NCBI GenBank assembly: GCA_018262245.1 | Contig: JAGTRV010000004.1 | Coordinates: 1-41,415, forward strand | Length of the DNA: 41,415 bases | Direction: 5' to 3' | From: Pseudomonadota bacterium | GTDB lineage: Bacteria; Pseudomonadota; Gammaproteobacteria; Burkholderiales; Rhodocyclaceae | Made by a program: the position numbers and the translations under genes | In this document: positions 1 through 8,381 of the stretch, one piece after another | How the letters are laid out: each line of letters begins with the position of its first letter | Numbering within the stretch: the first letter of the stretch is position 1 | The notes under the pieces: generated by a model | What the model saw: only the letters and a program-made list of their open reading frames with translations | What the model was told of the DNA's origin: nothing | The model's database searches: none

Positions 1-1638
1 GTTTGGGTAATTCGGCCCGCCGCCCCCCTCTGGCACCGTCCAGTTGATATTCTGGGTCGGATCCTTGATGTCGCAGGTCTTGCAGTGCAGACAGTTCTGG
101 CCATTGATCTGCAACCGTGGCTTGCCCTCTTCCTCGCCGAGGATTTCGTACACGCCGGCCGGGCAATAACGCGTTTCCGGTGCACCGTACTTGGCGTAAT
201 TGACCGAGATGGCCACCGACTCATCCTTCAGGCGCAGGTGCGTCTGCTGGTTTTCCTCGTGGTTGGTCGCCGACAGGAAAACCGAGGACAGGCGATCAAA
301 GCTGATCTTGCCATCCGGCTTCGGGTAATCGATTTTCGGATAAGCGTTCTTGTCGCCCAGCTGGCTGTGGTCGTCGTGATGACGCATGGTCCACGGCGCC
401 TTGCCGCCAAACAGGAAGGTGTCGATGGCGCCGTAGGCCAGGCCACCCAGCAAGCCCCACTTGAAGGCCGGACGGATATTGCGGACCTTGTACAACTCGG
501 CCCACAGCCAGCTCTGCTTGATCTGTTCGCCATACTCGACGACTTCGGCCCCGGCGTTGTCCTTGCACAGGTGCTCGAACACCGCCTTGGCGGCAACGAT
601 GCCGGACTCCATGGCCATGTGCGTTCCCTTGATCTTCGGCACGTTGAGAAAGCCGGCGGTATCGCCGACCAGCAGGCCGCCCGGGAAATGCAGCTTGGGC
701 ACGGACTGGTAACCGCCTTCGGACAGCGCGCGGGCACCGTAGGAAATGCGCCGGCCGCCCTCGAAGAAGCCACGAATGGCCGGGTGCGTCTTGTAGCGCT
801 GGAATTCCTCGTACGGCGACAGCCACGGGTTCTTGTAGTCGAGGCCGACGACATAGCCCACCGCCACCAGGTTGTTTTCCAGGTGGTAGAGGAAGGAACC
901 GCCATAGGTGGCCGAATCCACCGGCCAGCCCACCGTATGCACGATCAGGCCGGGCTGATGCTTGGCCGGGTCGATTTCCCACAGTTCCTTGATGCCGATG
1001 CCGTAGGTTTGCGGATCGACGCCGTCGCGCAGGTTGAACTGGCCAAACAATTCCTTGGTCAGCGAACCGCGACAGCCTTCAGCGAAGATGGTCTGTTTGG
1101 CATGCAACTCCATGCCCGGCTGGAAGTTATGGCCCGGCTGGCCATCCTTGCCGATGCCCAGGTCGCCGGTAGCGACGCCCTTGACCGAACCGTCCTCGTG
1201 ATAGAGCACCTCGGCGGCGGCGAAGCCCGGGTAGATCTCGACACCCAGCGCCTCGGCCTGCTCACCCAGCCAGCGGCAGAGGTTGCCCAGGCTGATGATG
1301 TAGTTGCCGTGGTTGGACATCTGCGGCGGGGTCGGCAGCTTGAACGAACCGCCTTCGGTCAGAAACAGGAAGCGATCCTCACCGGCCGGCGTATTCAGGG
1401 GCGCACCGCGCTCCTTCCAGTCCGGGAACAGTTCGTTCAGGGCATGCGGTTCCAGCACGGCGCCCGACAAGATATGGGCGCCGATTTCGGAGCCCTTCTC
1501 CAGCAGGCAGACCGACACTTCCTTGCCAGCCTGTTCGGCCAGCTGCTTGATGCGGATCGCCGCCGACAGCCCCGAAGGGCCGCCGCCGATGATCACGACA
1601 TCGTATTCCATCGCATCGCGATCGGTACGCATGGTCAT
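1..1638 (-). CDS. Electron transfer flavoprotein-ubiquinone oxidoreductase (3' end cut by window edge)
   Basis: This membrane-associated FAD/iron-sulfur protein passes electrons from reduced ETF to ubiquinone and so links acyl-CoA dehydrogenases to the respiratory chain. The 546 visible codons begin [20 protein letters not shown], with an FAD-binding [10 protein letters not shown] stretch near residues 18-27. The C-terminal 4Fe-4S ligands are visible as C492 (RYCPAG) and C516, C519, C522 (CLHCKTC). The last visible residues, [10 protein letters not shown], match the usual end of this family, so only one or two codons plus the stop are missing. The start at 1638 lies 2 nt after the acyl-CoA dehydrogenase stop; a second ATG at 1632 is possible. 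It is the last gene of the synthetase-dehydrogenase-oxidoreductase operon, and its position indicates that it accepts electrons produced by that dehydrogenase through ETF, whose genes are not in the window. Confidence 0.96.
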   Translation of the reverse strand, partial: MTMRTDRDAMEYDVVIIGGGPSGLSAAIRIKQLAEQAGKEVSVCLLEKGSEIGAHILSGAVLEPHALNELFPDWKERGAPLNTPAGEDRFLFLTEGGSFKLPTPPQMSNHGNYIISLGNLCRWLGEQAEALGVEIYPGFAAAEVLYHEDGSVKGVATGDLGIGKDGQPGHNFQPGMELHAKQTIFAEGCRGSLTKELFGQFNLRDGVDPQTYGIGIKELWEIDPAKHQPGLIVHTVGWPVDSATYGGSFLYHLENNLVAVGYVVGLDYKNPWLSPYEEFQRYKTHPAIRGFFEGGRRISYGARALSEGGYQSVPKLHFPGGLLVGDTAGFLNVPKIKGTHMAMESGIVAAKAVFEHLCKDNAGAEVVEYGEQIKQSWLWAELYKVRNIRPAFKWGLLGGLAYGAIDTFLFGGKAPWTMRHHDDHSQLGDKNAYPKIDYPKPDGKISFDRLSSVFLSATNHEENQQTHLRLKDESVAISVNYAKYGAPETRYCPAGVYEILGEEEGKPRLQINGQNCLHCKTCDIKDPTQNINWTVPEGGGGPNYPN

Positions 1639-1640
1639 TT

Positions 1641-3419
1641 TCAGAACAGGGTTTCGGCCAGGCCGAGCGTCGAGGCCGCACCACCGGTGACTTCGGCAGC
1701 GTAGGCAGCGGCGAACGGCAGCTGGTGGGTGGCGAAGTACTCAGCGGTCGCCAGCTTGGCCTTGTAGAAGTCGTCGGTGCTGCCATCAGCCAGATGCTTG
1801 GCGGCAATGGCGGCGGACTTGGCCATCAGCCAGCCGCCGACCACAATGCCGGTCTGCTTCAGGAAAGGCACGGAACCGGCATGGACCGCCTGCGGGGCGC
1901 TTTCGTAGTTGGCGAGGATCCAGTCAACGGCCTTTTGCTGGGCGGCGATCGCGGCCTTCAGGTTGGCGGCGATATTGGCCAACTGGGCATTGCCGGCGAG
2001 TTCTTCGGCCGTGGCGGTCATTTCGGCGATCAGCGTCTTCATCGCAGCACCCGGCACCTTCTCGCGGGCCAGCTTGCGGCCGACCAGGTCATTGGCCTGG
2101 ATGGCGGTAGTGCCTTCGTAGATGGTGGTGATGCGCGAATCGCGGTAGTACTGGGCCGCGCCGGTTTCCTCGACAAAGCCGACACCACCGAAGACCTGCA
2201 GCGCGGTTGACGACAGCTCGACGCCCTGCTCTGTGCTCCAGCCCTTGATGACCGGGGTCAGCAGGTCGATGCGGGCCTGCGCGGCGGCATCGCCGGCATG
2301 CGCCTTGTCGATGTTGGCGGCGCCGTAATAGGCCAGCGTGCGCATGGCTTCGGTGCGGGCCTTGCAGTCCATCAGCAGACGACGGACGTCCGGGTGATGC
2401 AGGATGGGCTTCTTCTCGCTGGACTTGTCGCCAATGATGGCGCCCTGAACACGTTCGCGGGCATACCACAGGGCGTGCTGGTAGGCGCGCTCGGCGATAC
2501 CGACGCCTTCCAGGCCGACGTTGACGCGGGCGTGGTTCATCATCGTGAACATGTAGCCGATGCCCTTGTTCTCTTCGCCGACCAGGTAGCCGATGGCGCC
2601 TTCCTTCTCGCCGTAGGACATGACGGCGGTCGGGCTGCCGTGGATGCCCAGCTTGTGTTCGATCGAGGCGCAGATCAGGTCGTTGCGGGCGCCGAGGGAA
2701 CCGTCGTCATTGACCAGAAACTTCGGTACCAGGAACAGCGAGATGCCCTTCAGTCCCGGCGGTGCGTCCGGCAGGCGGGCCAGCACGAGGTGGATGATGT
2801 TCTCGGCGACATCATGCTCGCCCCAGGTGATGAAGATCTTGGTACCGCTCACCAGATAGGTGCCGTCACCAACGGCCTTGGCCTTGGAGGAGATGGCGGC
2901 GAGATCGGAGCCGGCGTTCGGCTCGGTCAGGTTCATCGTACCGGTCCAGGTGCCTTCGACCATCTTCGGCAGGTACTTCTGCTTCAGTTCGTCGGAAGCG
3001 TGGTGGGCGATGGCTTCGATGGCACCGCCAGTCAGCATCGGGCACAGGCCGAAGGCCATGTTGGCGCCCTTCCACATTTCATTGACGGCCATCGAAACGA
3101 CGGCCGGCAGACCCTGGCCACCGAATTCCGGATCGAACGGCATGGACATCCAGCCGGTCTCGGCGAACAGCTTGTAGGCTTCCTTGAAGCCTGGCGCCGT
3201 GGTGACGACGCCGTCCTTGCAGACGTGACCGGTGCGGTCACCGACCTTGTTGATCGGGTCGAGCACGCCGGTGGCGAACTTGGAAGCTTCGTCGAGAATG
3301 GATTCGACCAGTTCGACCGAACATTCCTCATTACCGGGCAGGGCACAGATTTCTTCCAGGCCGGCCACTTCGTTGAGGACGAACTGCATGTCGCGAATCG
3401 GGGCGATGTAGGTACTCAT
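1641..3419 (-). CDS. Acyl-CoA dehydrogenase, large family with C-terminal extension
   Basis: A 592-residue FAD-dependent acyl-CoA dehydrogenase that introduces the 2,3-double bond into an acyl-CoA and gives electrons to ETF. The length exceeds the classical ~380-residue enzymes and matches the subgroup with an N-terminal helical extension ([16 protein letters not shown] at the start) and an extra C-terminal domain after about residue 460. The central region has the substrate/flavin segment [14 protein letters not shown], and the active-site motif IYEGTTAIQ puts the probable catalytic glutamate at E435. The subgroup includes 3-methylmercaptopropionyl-CoA dehydrogenase (DmdC) and enzymes for ordinary fatty acids; the sequence alone does not tell me which substrate is used. 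The start has a good ribosome-binding site (AAAGGA about 8 nt upstream). It sits between the acyl-CoA synthetase and ETF-QO genes on the same strand, which supports a complete acid-oxidation operon. Confidence 0.93.
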   Translation of the reverse strand: MSTYIAPIRDMQFVLNEVAGLEEICALPGNEECSVELVESILDEASKFATGVLDPINKVGDRTGHVCKDGVVTTAPGFKEAYKLFAETGWMSMPFDPEFGGQGLPAVVSMAVNEMWKGANMAFGLCPMLTGGAIEAIAHHASDELKQKYLPKMVEGTWTGTMNLTEPNAGSDLAAISSKAKAVGDGTYLVSGTKIFITWGEHDVAENIIHLVLARLPDAPPGLKGISLFLVPKFLVNDDGSLGARNDLICASIEHKLGIHGSPTAVMSYGEKEGAIGYLVGEENKGIGYMFTMMNHARVNVGLEGVGIAERAYQHALWYARERVQGAIIGDKSSEKKPILHHPDVRRLLMDCKARTEAMRTLAYYGAANIDKAHAGDAAAQARIDLLTPVIKGWSTEQGVELSSTALQVFGGVGFVEETGAAQYYRDSRITTIYEGTTAIQANDLVGRKLAREKVPGAAMKTLIAEMTATAEELAGNAQLANIAANLKAAIAAQQKAVDWILANYESAPQAVHAGSVPFLKQTGIVVGGWLMAKSAAIAAKHLADGSTDDFYKAKLATAEYFATHQLPFAAAYAAEVTGGAASTLGLAETLF

Positions 3420-3450
3420 AGATTTATTCCTTTGAAAAACCAGGGGGCAT

Positions 3451-3496
3451 CACCCCGCCTCGACGGGGTGCGGCGAAGCCTCCCGCCAAGGCGGGA
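3451..3496 (-). repeat. Two adjacent hairpins between synthetase and dehydrogenase genes
   Basis: The 90-bp spacer holds two perfect inverted repeats. CACCCCG (3451-3457) pairs with CGGGGTG (3464-3470) around a 6-nt loop, and CCCGC (3482-3486) pairs with GCGGG (3491-3495), flanked by a further T/A pair. Neither is followed by a T-run in the minus-strand transcript, so they do not look like intrinsic terminators. Tandem GC hairpins between codirectional genes are typical of REP-like elements or of structures that stabilise the upstream part of an mRNA. I infer such a role here. Confidence 0.6.
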
Positions 3497-3509
3497 AGCG
3501 CAGCAAGAC

Positions 3510-5147
3510 TTACTCGATGGCCAGCGCCGAATTGGCGTGCTGACGCAGGACGTACTTCTGGATTTTACCGGTCGAGGTCTTCGGCAGTTCACCGAACACC
3601 ACCTGCTTGGGCACCTTGAAGCGAGCCAGGTGAGCGCGGCAGTGCTCAATGATCTCGGCTTCTGTGCACTTGGCATCGGTCTTCAATTCGATGAAGGCCG
3701 CCGGCACTTCACCCCACTTCTCGTCGGGCTTGGCCACCACGGCAGCGGCGATCACGGCCGGGTGTCGGTAGAGCACGTCCTCGACCTCCAGCGACGAAAT
3801 ATTCTCGCCACCGGAGATGATCACATCCTTGGAGCGATCCTTGATCTTGACGTAGCCATCGCTATGCACGACGGCCAGGTCGCCAGTATGGAACCACCCT
3901 CCCGCAAAGGCCTCTTCGGAAGCCTTCTCGTTCTTCAGGTAGCCCTTCATGACCAGGTTGCCGCGGAACATGATTTCGCCCATGGTTTCACCGTCCCAGG
4001 GCACCGGCTCCATGGAAACCGGGTCGAGCACGGCAATCGCTTCCTGCATGTGATAGCGCACACCTTGACGGCCGTTGCGGGCCGCCTGCAGGTCAATCGG
4101 CAAACGATCCCACTCCGGCTGCTTGGCACAGACCGAGGCCGGGCCGTAGGTTTCGGTCAGGCCATAAACGTGGGTAATGTTGAAGCCCATGCGCTGGGCG
4201 CCTTCGATAATGGCAGCCGGAGGCGCAGCACCGGCGATCAAGCCGTTGACGGTGTGGGTGATGCCTTCGCGCAGCGTTTCCGGCGCGTTGATCATCATGC
4301 CGTACACAATCGGCGCACCGCACATGTGACTAACCTTGTGCTCCTTGATCAAACCAAAGATCAGCACCGGGTCGACGCGACGCAGGCAAACGCTGGTCCC
4401 GGCATTGGCCGCCAACGTCCATGGGAAGCACCAGCCGTTGCAGTGGAACATCGGCAGCGTCCACAGATAAACCGAGTGCGGCGGCATGCCCCAGGAAATA
4501 ATGTTCGATGCCGAATTCAGATAGGCGCCGCGATGGTGATAAACGACACCTTTCGGGTTGCCGGTGGTGCCGGAGGTGTAGTTCAGCGCGATGGCATCCC
4601 ACTCGTCTTCTGGCAGTTGCCAGGCAAAGTCAGGCTCGCCTTCGTTGAGGAAGGACTCGTAGTCCTTTTCACCCAGGGACTCGCCTTCGGTGTAGTCGGG
4701 ATCGAGGCTATCGATGACCAGTGGTTTCGGCCCTTCAAGCAGTTCCAGCGCGGGCTTCACCACCTTGGAAAACTCGGGATCAGTGATCAATACTTTGGCT
4801 TCGCCGTGGGCCAGCATGAAGGCAATGGCTTCGGCGTCAAGGCGGGTATTCAGCGTATTGAGCACGGCGCCGATCATCGGGATGCCGAAGTGACACTCGA
4901 ACATCGAAGCCGTATTCGGCAACATCACGGCCACCGTATCGCCCTTGCCAATGCCACGACTCTTCAGCGCTGAAGCCAGCTGGCGAGCGCGGTCGTAGCT
5001 TTCCTTCCAGGTATATTGGCGGGCACCCTGGATAACCGAAATACGCTTGGGATAGATGAATGCCGAGCGCTCGAGGAACGACAGCGGCGACAGCGGAACA
5101 TAGTTGGCCGGATTACGCTCCAGCCCAACGGTATACGGATTTACCAC
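3510..5147 (-). CDS. Acyl-CoA synthetase (AMP-forming, ANL superfamily)
   Basis: This enzyme activates a carboxylic acid to its CoA thioester with ATP through an acyl-adenylate. The 545-residue protein shows the ANL motifs in order: the P-loop-like YTSGTTGNPKG near residues 190-200, YGLTETYGP near 328-336, GDLAVVHSDGYVKIKDR near 422-438, and a C-terminal PKTSTGKIQK with the adenylation lysine near K528. The start is set at GTG 5147 because AGGAG lies 7 nt upstream and the protein then begins VNPYTVGLERNPANYVPLSPLSFLER, as its relatives do. An in-frame GTG at 5162 would place that Shine-Dalgarno inside the coding sequence. The family covers medium-chain and methylmercaptopropionate ligases (FadD/DmdB-like), and I cannot assign the substrate. 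It is the first gene of the three-gene operon, and a palindrome about 107 bp upstream is a candidate operator. Confidence 0.93.
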   Translation of the reverse strand: MVNPYTVGLERNPANYVPLSPLSFLERSAFIYPKRISVIQGARQYTWKESYDRARQLASALKSRGIGKGDTVAVMLPNTASMFECHFGIPMIGAVLNTLNTRLDAEAIAFMLAHGEAKVLITDPEFSKVVKPALELLEGPKPLVIDSLDPDYTEGESLGEKDYESFLNEGEPDFAWQLPEDEWDAIALNYTSGTTGNPKGVVYHHRGAYLNSASNIISWGMPPHSVYLWTLPMFHCNGWCFPWTLAANAGTSVCLRRVDPVLIFGLIKEHKVSHMCGAPIVYGMMINAPETLREGITHTVNGLIAGAAPPAAIIEGAQRMGFNITHVYGLTETYGPASVCAKQPEWDRLPIDLQAARNGRQGVRYHMQEAIAVLDPVSMEPVPWDGETMGEIMFRGNLVMKGYLKNEKASEEAFAGGWFHTGDLAVVHSDGYVKIKDRSKDVIISGGENISSLEVEDVLYRHPAVIAAAVVAKPDEKWGEVPAAFIELKTDAKCTEAEIIEHCRAHLARFKVPKQVVFGELPKTSTGKIQKYVLRQHANSALAIE

Positions 5148-5253
5148 AGTGAATCTCCTCACGTTTCTTGCCGAATGTGCTGTTCTCGTTGGGGCAAGGT
5201 TTTTATATTTTTCTTGAGAATGACAAAATACTTTTGCTGAACTATTGGCAGAA

Positions 5254-5270
5254 TGTAACGAATCGTTACA
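5254..5270. promoter_or_regulatory. Perfect 17-bp palindrome, candidate operator
   Basis: TGTAACGA-A-TCGTTACA is an exact 8+1+8 inverted repeat in the 162-bp divergent region between the acyl-CoA synthetase (minus) and the sensor kinase (plus). Its size and symmetry suit a dimeric regulator such as a TetR-family repressor. I do not match it to a known consensus, and no such regulator gene lies in the window. It lies 39 bp before the kinase start and about 107 bp before the synthetase start, so it could act on either promoter. Confidence 0.6.
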
Positions 5271-5309
5271 CCATGAAGTCAGCCGTGCCGCCTGAACTAG
5301 AATCGCCCG

Positions 5310-7331
5310 ATGCTTCTTGAAGACGCCTCTTCACCCACCACACCGCGCCACGAAATGTTGCAGGCCGGGCTGGACCTTCTCGACCAGGGCATTACCGTAT
5401 TCGATGCCGATTTGCGGCTGGTCGCCTGGAACCGCAACTTCCTCAAGCTGCTCGATTTTCCGGAAACGCTGGCCTACATCGGCGCCCCGTTCGAAAGCTT
5501 TATCCGTTATAACGCCGAACGCGGCGAGTATGGTCCCGGCGATATCGAGTCCCAGATCACCGAGCGCGTGGCAGCCGCCCGGAATTTCACCCCCCACCTC
5601 ACCGAGCGCCAGCGTCCGAATGGCCGGGTCCTGCTGCTGCGCGGCGAACCCTTGCCGCACAAGGGGCTGGTCACCCTGTACAGCGATATCACCGAACAAC
5701 GCTATATCGAGCACCTGACCGAACATCAGAACATGCAGCTCGAGGAGCGCGTGCTCCGGCGTACCGCCCAGCTCGAGAACGCCAATGCCAACCTGCGCCT
5801 GGCCAATGAAGACAACGTCCGCATTGCCGCCGCACTGGGTCGCAGCGAAGCCCGCCTGCGGCTGATCAACGACACCATCCCCATCCTGATCGGCTACGTG
5901 GACCAGCATGAGGTTTACCAGTACGCCAACAAGGGTTATGCGGACTGGTATGGCCATCCAGAAGGCGGGGTCACCGGTCGGGGCGTACTCGATGTGATCG
6001 GCCCGCAGGTCTACGCCCAGGTTCGCGACTTCGTGCACCGGGCCTTGGCCGGTCAGCAGGTCACTTACGAATACGAGATGGAACGCCAGGGCCAGAGCGT
6101 TTTTGCCCGCAGCACGCTGGTTCCGGAAATCAGCAGCGATGGCGAAACGCTGGGTTTTTTTGTCTTCTCGCACGAAATCACCGAACAGAAACGCATGCAG
6201 GCCGCGCTGGTCCAGGCCCAGAAAATGGAAGCCATCGGCCAACTGACCGGCGGCTTGGCCCACGACTTCAACAACCTGCTGACCGTCATCATCGGCAACC
6301 TGGCTGCCTTGCAGGATCACCGGCCGGACGATGCCGGCGTCAATGAATTCGTCGAACCGGCCCTGCAATCGGCCCGGCGCGGCGTACAGCTGATCAAGCG
6401 CCTGCTCACCTTCTCGCGTCAACAGCCGCTGGAACCGCAGGCCGTCGACATTGGCCGCCTGATTGGCAGCCTGGCCAAGCTGGTCCGTCGCTCGCTACCA
6501 GAATCGATTGCCGTGTCGACCGATCTGGCTGGCGCCTCGATCCATGCCCTGGTTGATCCGGGACAGCTGGAAAGCGCCCTGCTCAACTTTGCCCTGAACT
6601 CGCGCGATGCCATGCCTGACGGTGGCCGACTGCACATCGCGGCGCGCGCCGTCGAGCTAACGACCGACGCCACCGCTTTCGATGTCTCGCCCGGCCATTA
6701 CGTGCTGATCGAAGTCGCCGACAACGGTTGCGGCATGGATGGCGCCACCCTCTCCCGCGCCTGCGAACCCTTCTTCACGACCAAGCGTTTCGGGCTGGGC
6801 AGCGGCCTTGGTCTGGCCATGGCCTACGGCTTCGCCAAGCAGTCAGGCGGCGGCATTTCGATCCAGAGCCAGCCCGATCAGGGAACCTCGGTGCTGATGG
6901 CGCTGCCGCTGGCTGCCCGGGAGCCGGACATCGACCTGCCGGGCGAAGAGGCTGCCCTGCCCCACGGCGGCGAACTGGTCCTGCTCGTCGAGGATGATCC
7001 GAATGTCCGCCGCGTCGTTCGCCAGCAACTGATCGACCTGGGCCACCCGGTCATCGAGGCAGAAGATGGCTCCCAGGCGCTCGACATGATCGATCAGATC
7101 CACGATATCGCCGTCGTCGTCAGCGATGTCATCATGCCCGGCGGCCTCAATGGCCGGCAACTGGCGGAACAAACGCTGGCCCGGCGTCCGGAAATGCGCA
7201 TCGTGCTGATGAGCGGTTATACCGATGAAGCCGAAACGGATGGCACCAGTGCGCTGCCCATTCTCGCCAAACCATTCGACCGCCAGGATCTGGCTCGCGC
7301 CCTGCAAAGCGCACACCGAGGCACGCCATGA
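5310..7331 (+). CDS. Cytoplasmic PAS-PAS hybrid sensor histidine kinase
   Basis: A 673-residue kinase with no membrane segment, so it senses an internal signal. Domains in order: a PAS domain (about 15-128; DLLDQGITVFDADLRLVAWN), a coiled coil (about 130-175), a second PAS (about 178-295, ending in HEITEQKRMQ), a HisKA dimerisation region with phospho-acceptor H318 in GGLAHDFNNLL, an ATPase domain with N430, D471 of DNGCGM and the GLGSGLGLAM box, and a C-terminal receiver with phospho-acceptor D606 (VVSDVIMPG). The GGLAHDFNNLL type of H-box is common in NtrB/FixL-like soluble kinases. No HPt domain is present. The stop overlaps the start of the OmpR-type regulator by 4 nt (ATGA), so the two are very probably cognate. 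A TAGAAT -10-like sequence at 5298-5303 would give an almost leaderless mRNA. A later start at 5355 is possible. Confidence 0.92.
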   Translation: MLLEDASSPTTPRHEMLQAGLDLLDQGITVFDADLRLVAWNRNFLKLLDFPETLAYIGAPFESFIRYNAERGEYGPGDIESQITERVAAARNFTPHLTERQRPNGRVLLLRGEPLPHKGLVTLYSDITEQRYIEHLTEHQNMQLEERVLRRTAQLENANANLRLANEDNVRIAAALGRSEARLRLINDTIPILIGYVDQHEVYQYANKGYADWYGHPEGGVTGRGVLDVIGPQVYAQVRDFVHRALAGQQVTYEYEMERQGQSVFARSTLVPEISSDGETLGFFVFSHEITEQKRMQAALVQAQKMEAIGQLTGGLAHDFNNLLTVIIGNLAALQDHRPDDAGVNEFVEPALQSARRGVQLIKRLLTFSRQQPLEPQAVDIGRLIGSLAKLVRRSLPESIAVSTDLAGASIHALVDPGQLESALLNFALNSRDAMPDGGRLHIAARAVELTTDATAFDVSPGHYVLIEVADNGCGMDGATLSRACEPFFTTKRFGLGSGLGLAMAYGFAKQSGGGISIQSQPDQGTSVLMALPLAAREPDIDLPGEEAALPHGGELVLLVEDDPNVRRVVRQQLIDLGHPVIEAEDGSQALDMIDQIHDIAVVVSDVIMPGGLNGRQLAEQTLARRPEMRIVLMSGYTDEAETDGTSALPILAKPFDRQDLARALQSAHRGTP

Positions 7332-8059
7332 AAGACAACGAATCCGCCAAGCTGATCGCCATTGTCGAGGACGATCCCGATGTCGCCAAGATCATTGAGC
7401 AGGTGCTCGGCGACTTCGGTTTCCGCACCTGCTGGTGTCGCAGCGCCGGCGACCTGCTGCGCCGTCTGCGCACCCTGGCGCCGGACTTGTGCATTATCGA
7501 TCTCGGACTGCCGGACATGGATGGCCTCGAAGCCATGCAGCGGGTACGCGCCCAGTCTGGCTGCGGCATCCTGATCCTGACCGGACGGGCCCACGTCAGC
7601 GACCGCGTCATGGGCCTTGAACTCGGGGCTGACGATTACGTTCTGAAACCGTTCGAGCCGCGCGAACTGGTCGCCCGGGTGCGCAGCATCGTGCGCCGGC
7701 GTGAGAGCAGCGAAACACCCGCCCGCCAGATTGCCGAGTTCGGCGGCTGGCGCTTCAACCTGAGCAACAATCGGCTCACCGCACCAAACGGCGACGAACT
7801 TGCCCTCAGCACGGCCGAATCCGAATTGCTGAAGGTCTTCGTCAGCCATCCGAACCGCATCCTGCAGCGCGAAAAACTGATGGGGTCGCGCGACCTTGCC
7901 CCCAGCGACCGCGCCATCGATGTCCGCATCTCGCGCCTGCGCCGCAAGCTCGAACCCGATCCGCAAAGCCCGGCTTTTCTCAAGACGGTCTACGGCGCTG
8001 GCTATCTGTTTCTGGCCACGGTCGCCTGGTCCGGTGAACCCGGCGCTAGCCAGCACTGA
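7328..8059 (+). CDS. OmpR-family response regulator
   Basis: A 243-residue DNA-binding response regulator. The N-terminal receiver has the acidic pocket EDD (residues 14-16), phospho-acceptor D58 in IIDLGLPDMDG, and the conserved lysine in VLKPFEPRE. The C-terminal winged helix (about 140-235) includes the SDRAIDVRISRLRRKLEPD recognition region and the final VYGAGYLF strand typical of the Trans_reg_C family. It is translationally coupled to the preceding hybrid kinase by an ATGA overlap. That kinase ends in its own receiver, so phosphate may reach this regulator directly from H318, with the attached receiver acting as a modulator. Its target genes cannot be read from the sequence; the divergent acyl-CoA operon is only a positional guess. 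Confidence 0.93.
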   Translation: MKDNESAKLIAIVEDDPDVAKIIEQVLGDFGFRTCWCRSAGDLLRRLRTLAPDLCIIDLGLPDMDGLEAMQRVRAQSGCGILILTGRAHVSDRVMGLELGADDYVLKPFEPRELVARVRSIVRRRESSETPARQIAEFGGWRFNLSNNRLTAPNGDELALSTAESELLKVFVSHPNRILQREKLMGSRDLAPSDRAIDVRISRLRRKLEPDPQSPAFLKTVYGAGYLFLATVAWSGEPGASQH

Positions 8060-8141
8060 GTACCCGCAACGCGCCTTTCCGCGGTGTTCGGTCTGCACCT
8101 TTGCCCGACGAAACATTGAAGCCCCCAGTCGCAATAAAACA

Positions 8142-8169
8142 TTGACATATTTGTATTTTCTGATATATT
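8142..8169 (+). promoter_or_regulatory. Sigma-70 promoter with extended -10
   Basis: A consensus -35 TTGACA (8142-8147), a 16-bp spacer ending in TGA, and a -10 TATATT (8164-8169) preceded by the extended -10 dinucleotide TG (8161-8162). It lies in a sharply AT-rich patch and points at the large hybrid kinase. Transcription should start near 8176, leaving about 205 nt of leader. Confidence 0.75.
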
Positions 8170-8289
8170 TAAACAAGACCTCTCGAACTTAGGGGTCACG
8201 AAGCATTAACTTCAACGGCAGACCTGTGTAGTCTTGTTTCTGTCACGAAACTGGACAGCAAAAACACGGTCAGTTCTATCTGTGACGGG

Positions 8290-8320
8290 GTGAGCCTCCT
8301 CCCAATTGAAGCTCACTTTT
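8290..8320 (+). other. Terminator-like hairpin in the kinase leader
   Basis: GTGAGC (8290-8295) pairs exactly with GCTCAC (8311-8316) around a 15-nt loop containing CCTCCTCCC, followed by TTTT and then TGT. The T-run is short and the loop is long, so termination would be weak. Its place in the leader about 60 nt before the start codon suggests attenuation or control of translation. Confidence 0.4.
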
Positions 8321-8381
8321 GTAATCATTGATTGATCGGCCACCTTGGAAACAGGGTCGGACGCTCTCGGATTTGGGTCGA

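Larger units (their letters stand above)
8060..8381. other. Intergenic region and long leader before the large hybrid kinase
   Basis: This 322-bp stretch has no credible gene. The first 80 bp show no terminator that I can recognise after the response regulator. A 35-bp AT-rich patch carries a strong plus-strand promoter (8142-8169). About 200 nt of transcribed leader then precede the kinase start at 8382. The leader has the octamer GTCACGAA twice (near 8195 and 8239), a CTGTC/GACAG stem-loop near 8237-8255, and a hairpin followed by TTTT at 8290-8320. The conserved core of the c-di-GMP (GEMM) riboswitches is not visible. The ribosome-binding site before 8382 is poor. Confidence 0.6.

Noticed and set aside
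85-1704. Long plus-strand open frame opposite ETF-QO
   Set aside because: It is a GC-rich shadow; the minus strand encodes a full ETF-QO with FAD and 4Fe-4S motifs. The same applies to the long opposite frames over the dehydrogenase/synthetase (2298-4973), EF-G2 (12311-14500) and gltB (20987-22984).
5298-5303. Promoter -10 (TAGAAT) directly before the PAS kinase start
   Set aside because: No acceptable -35 lies 15-19 bp upstream, and the start codon would be only 7 bp away; mentioned only as a possibility in the gene entry.
8176-8381. c-di-GMP (GEMM) riboswitch in the kinase leader
   Set aside because: The leader has stem-loops, but the conserved GEMM core sequences are not present, so I report only an unclassified structured leader.
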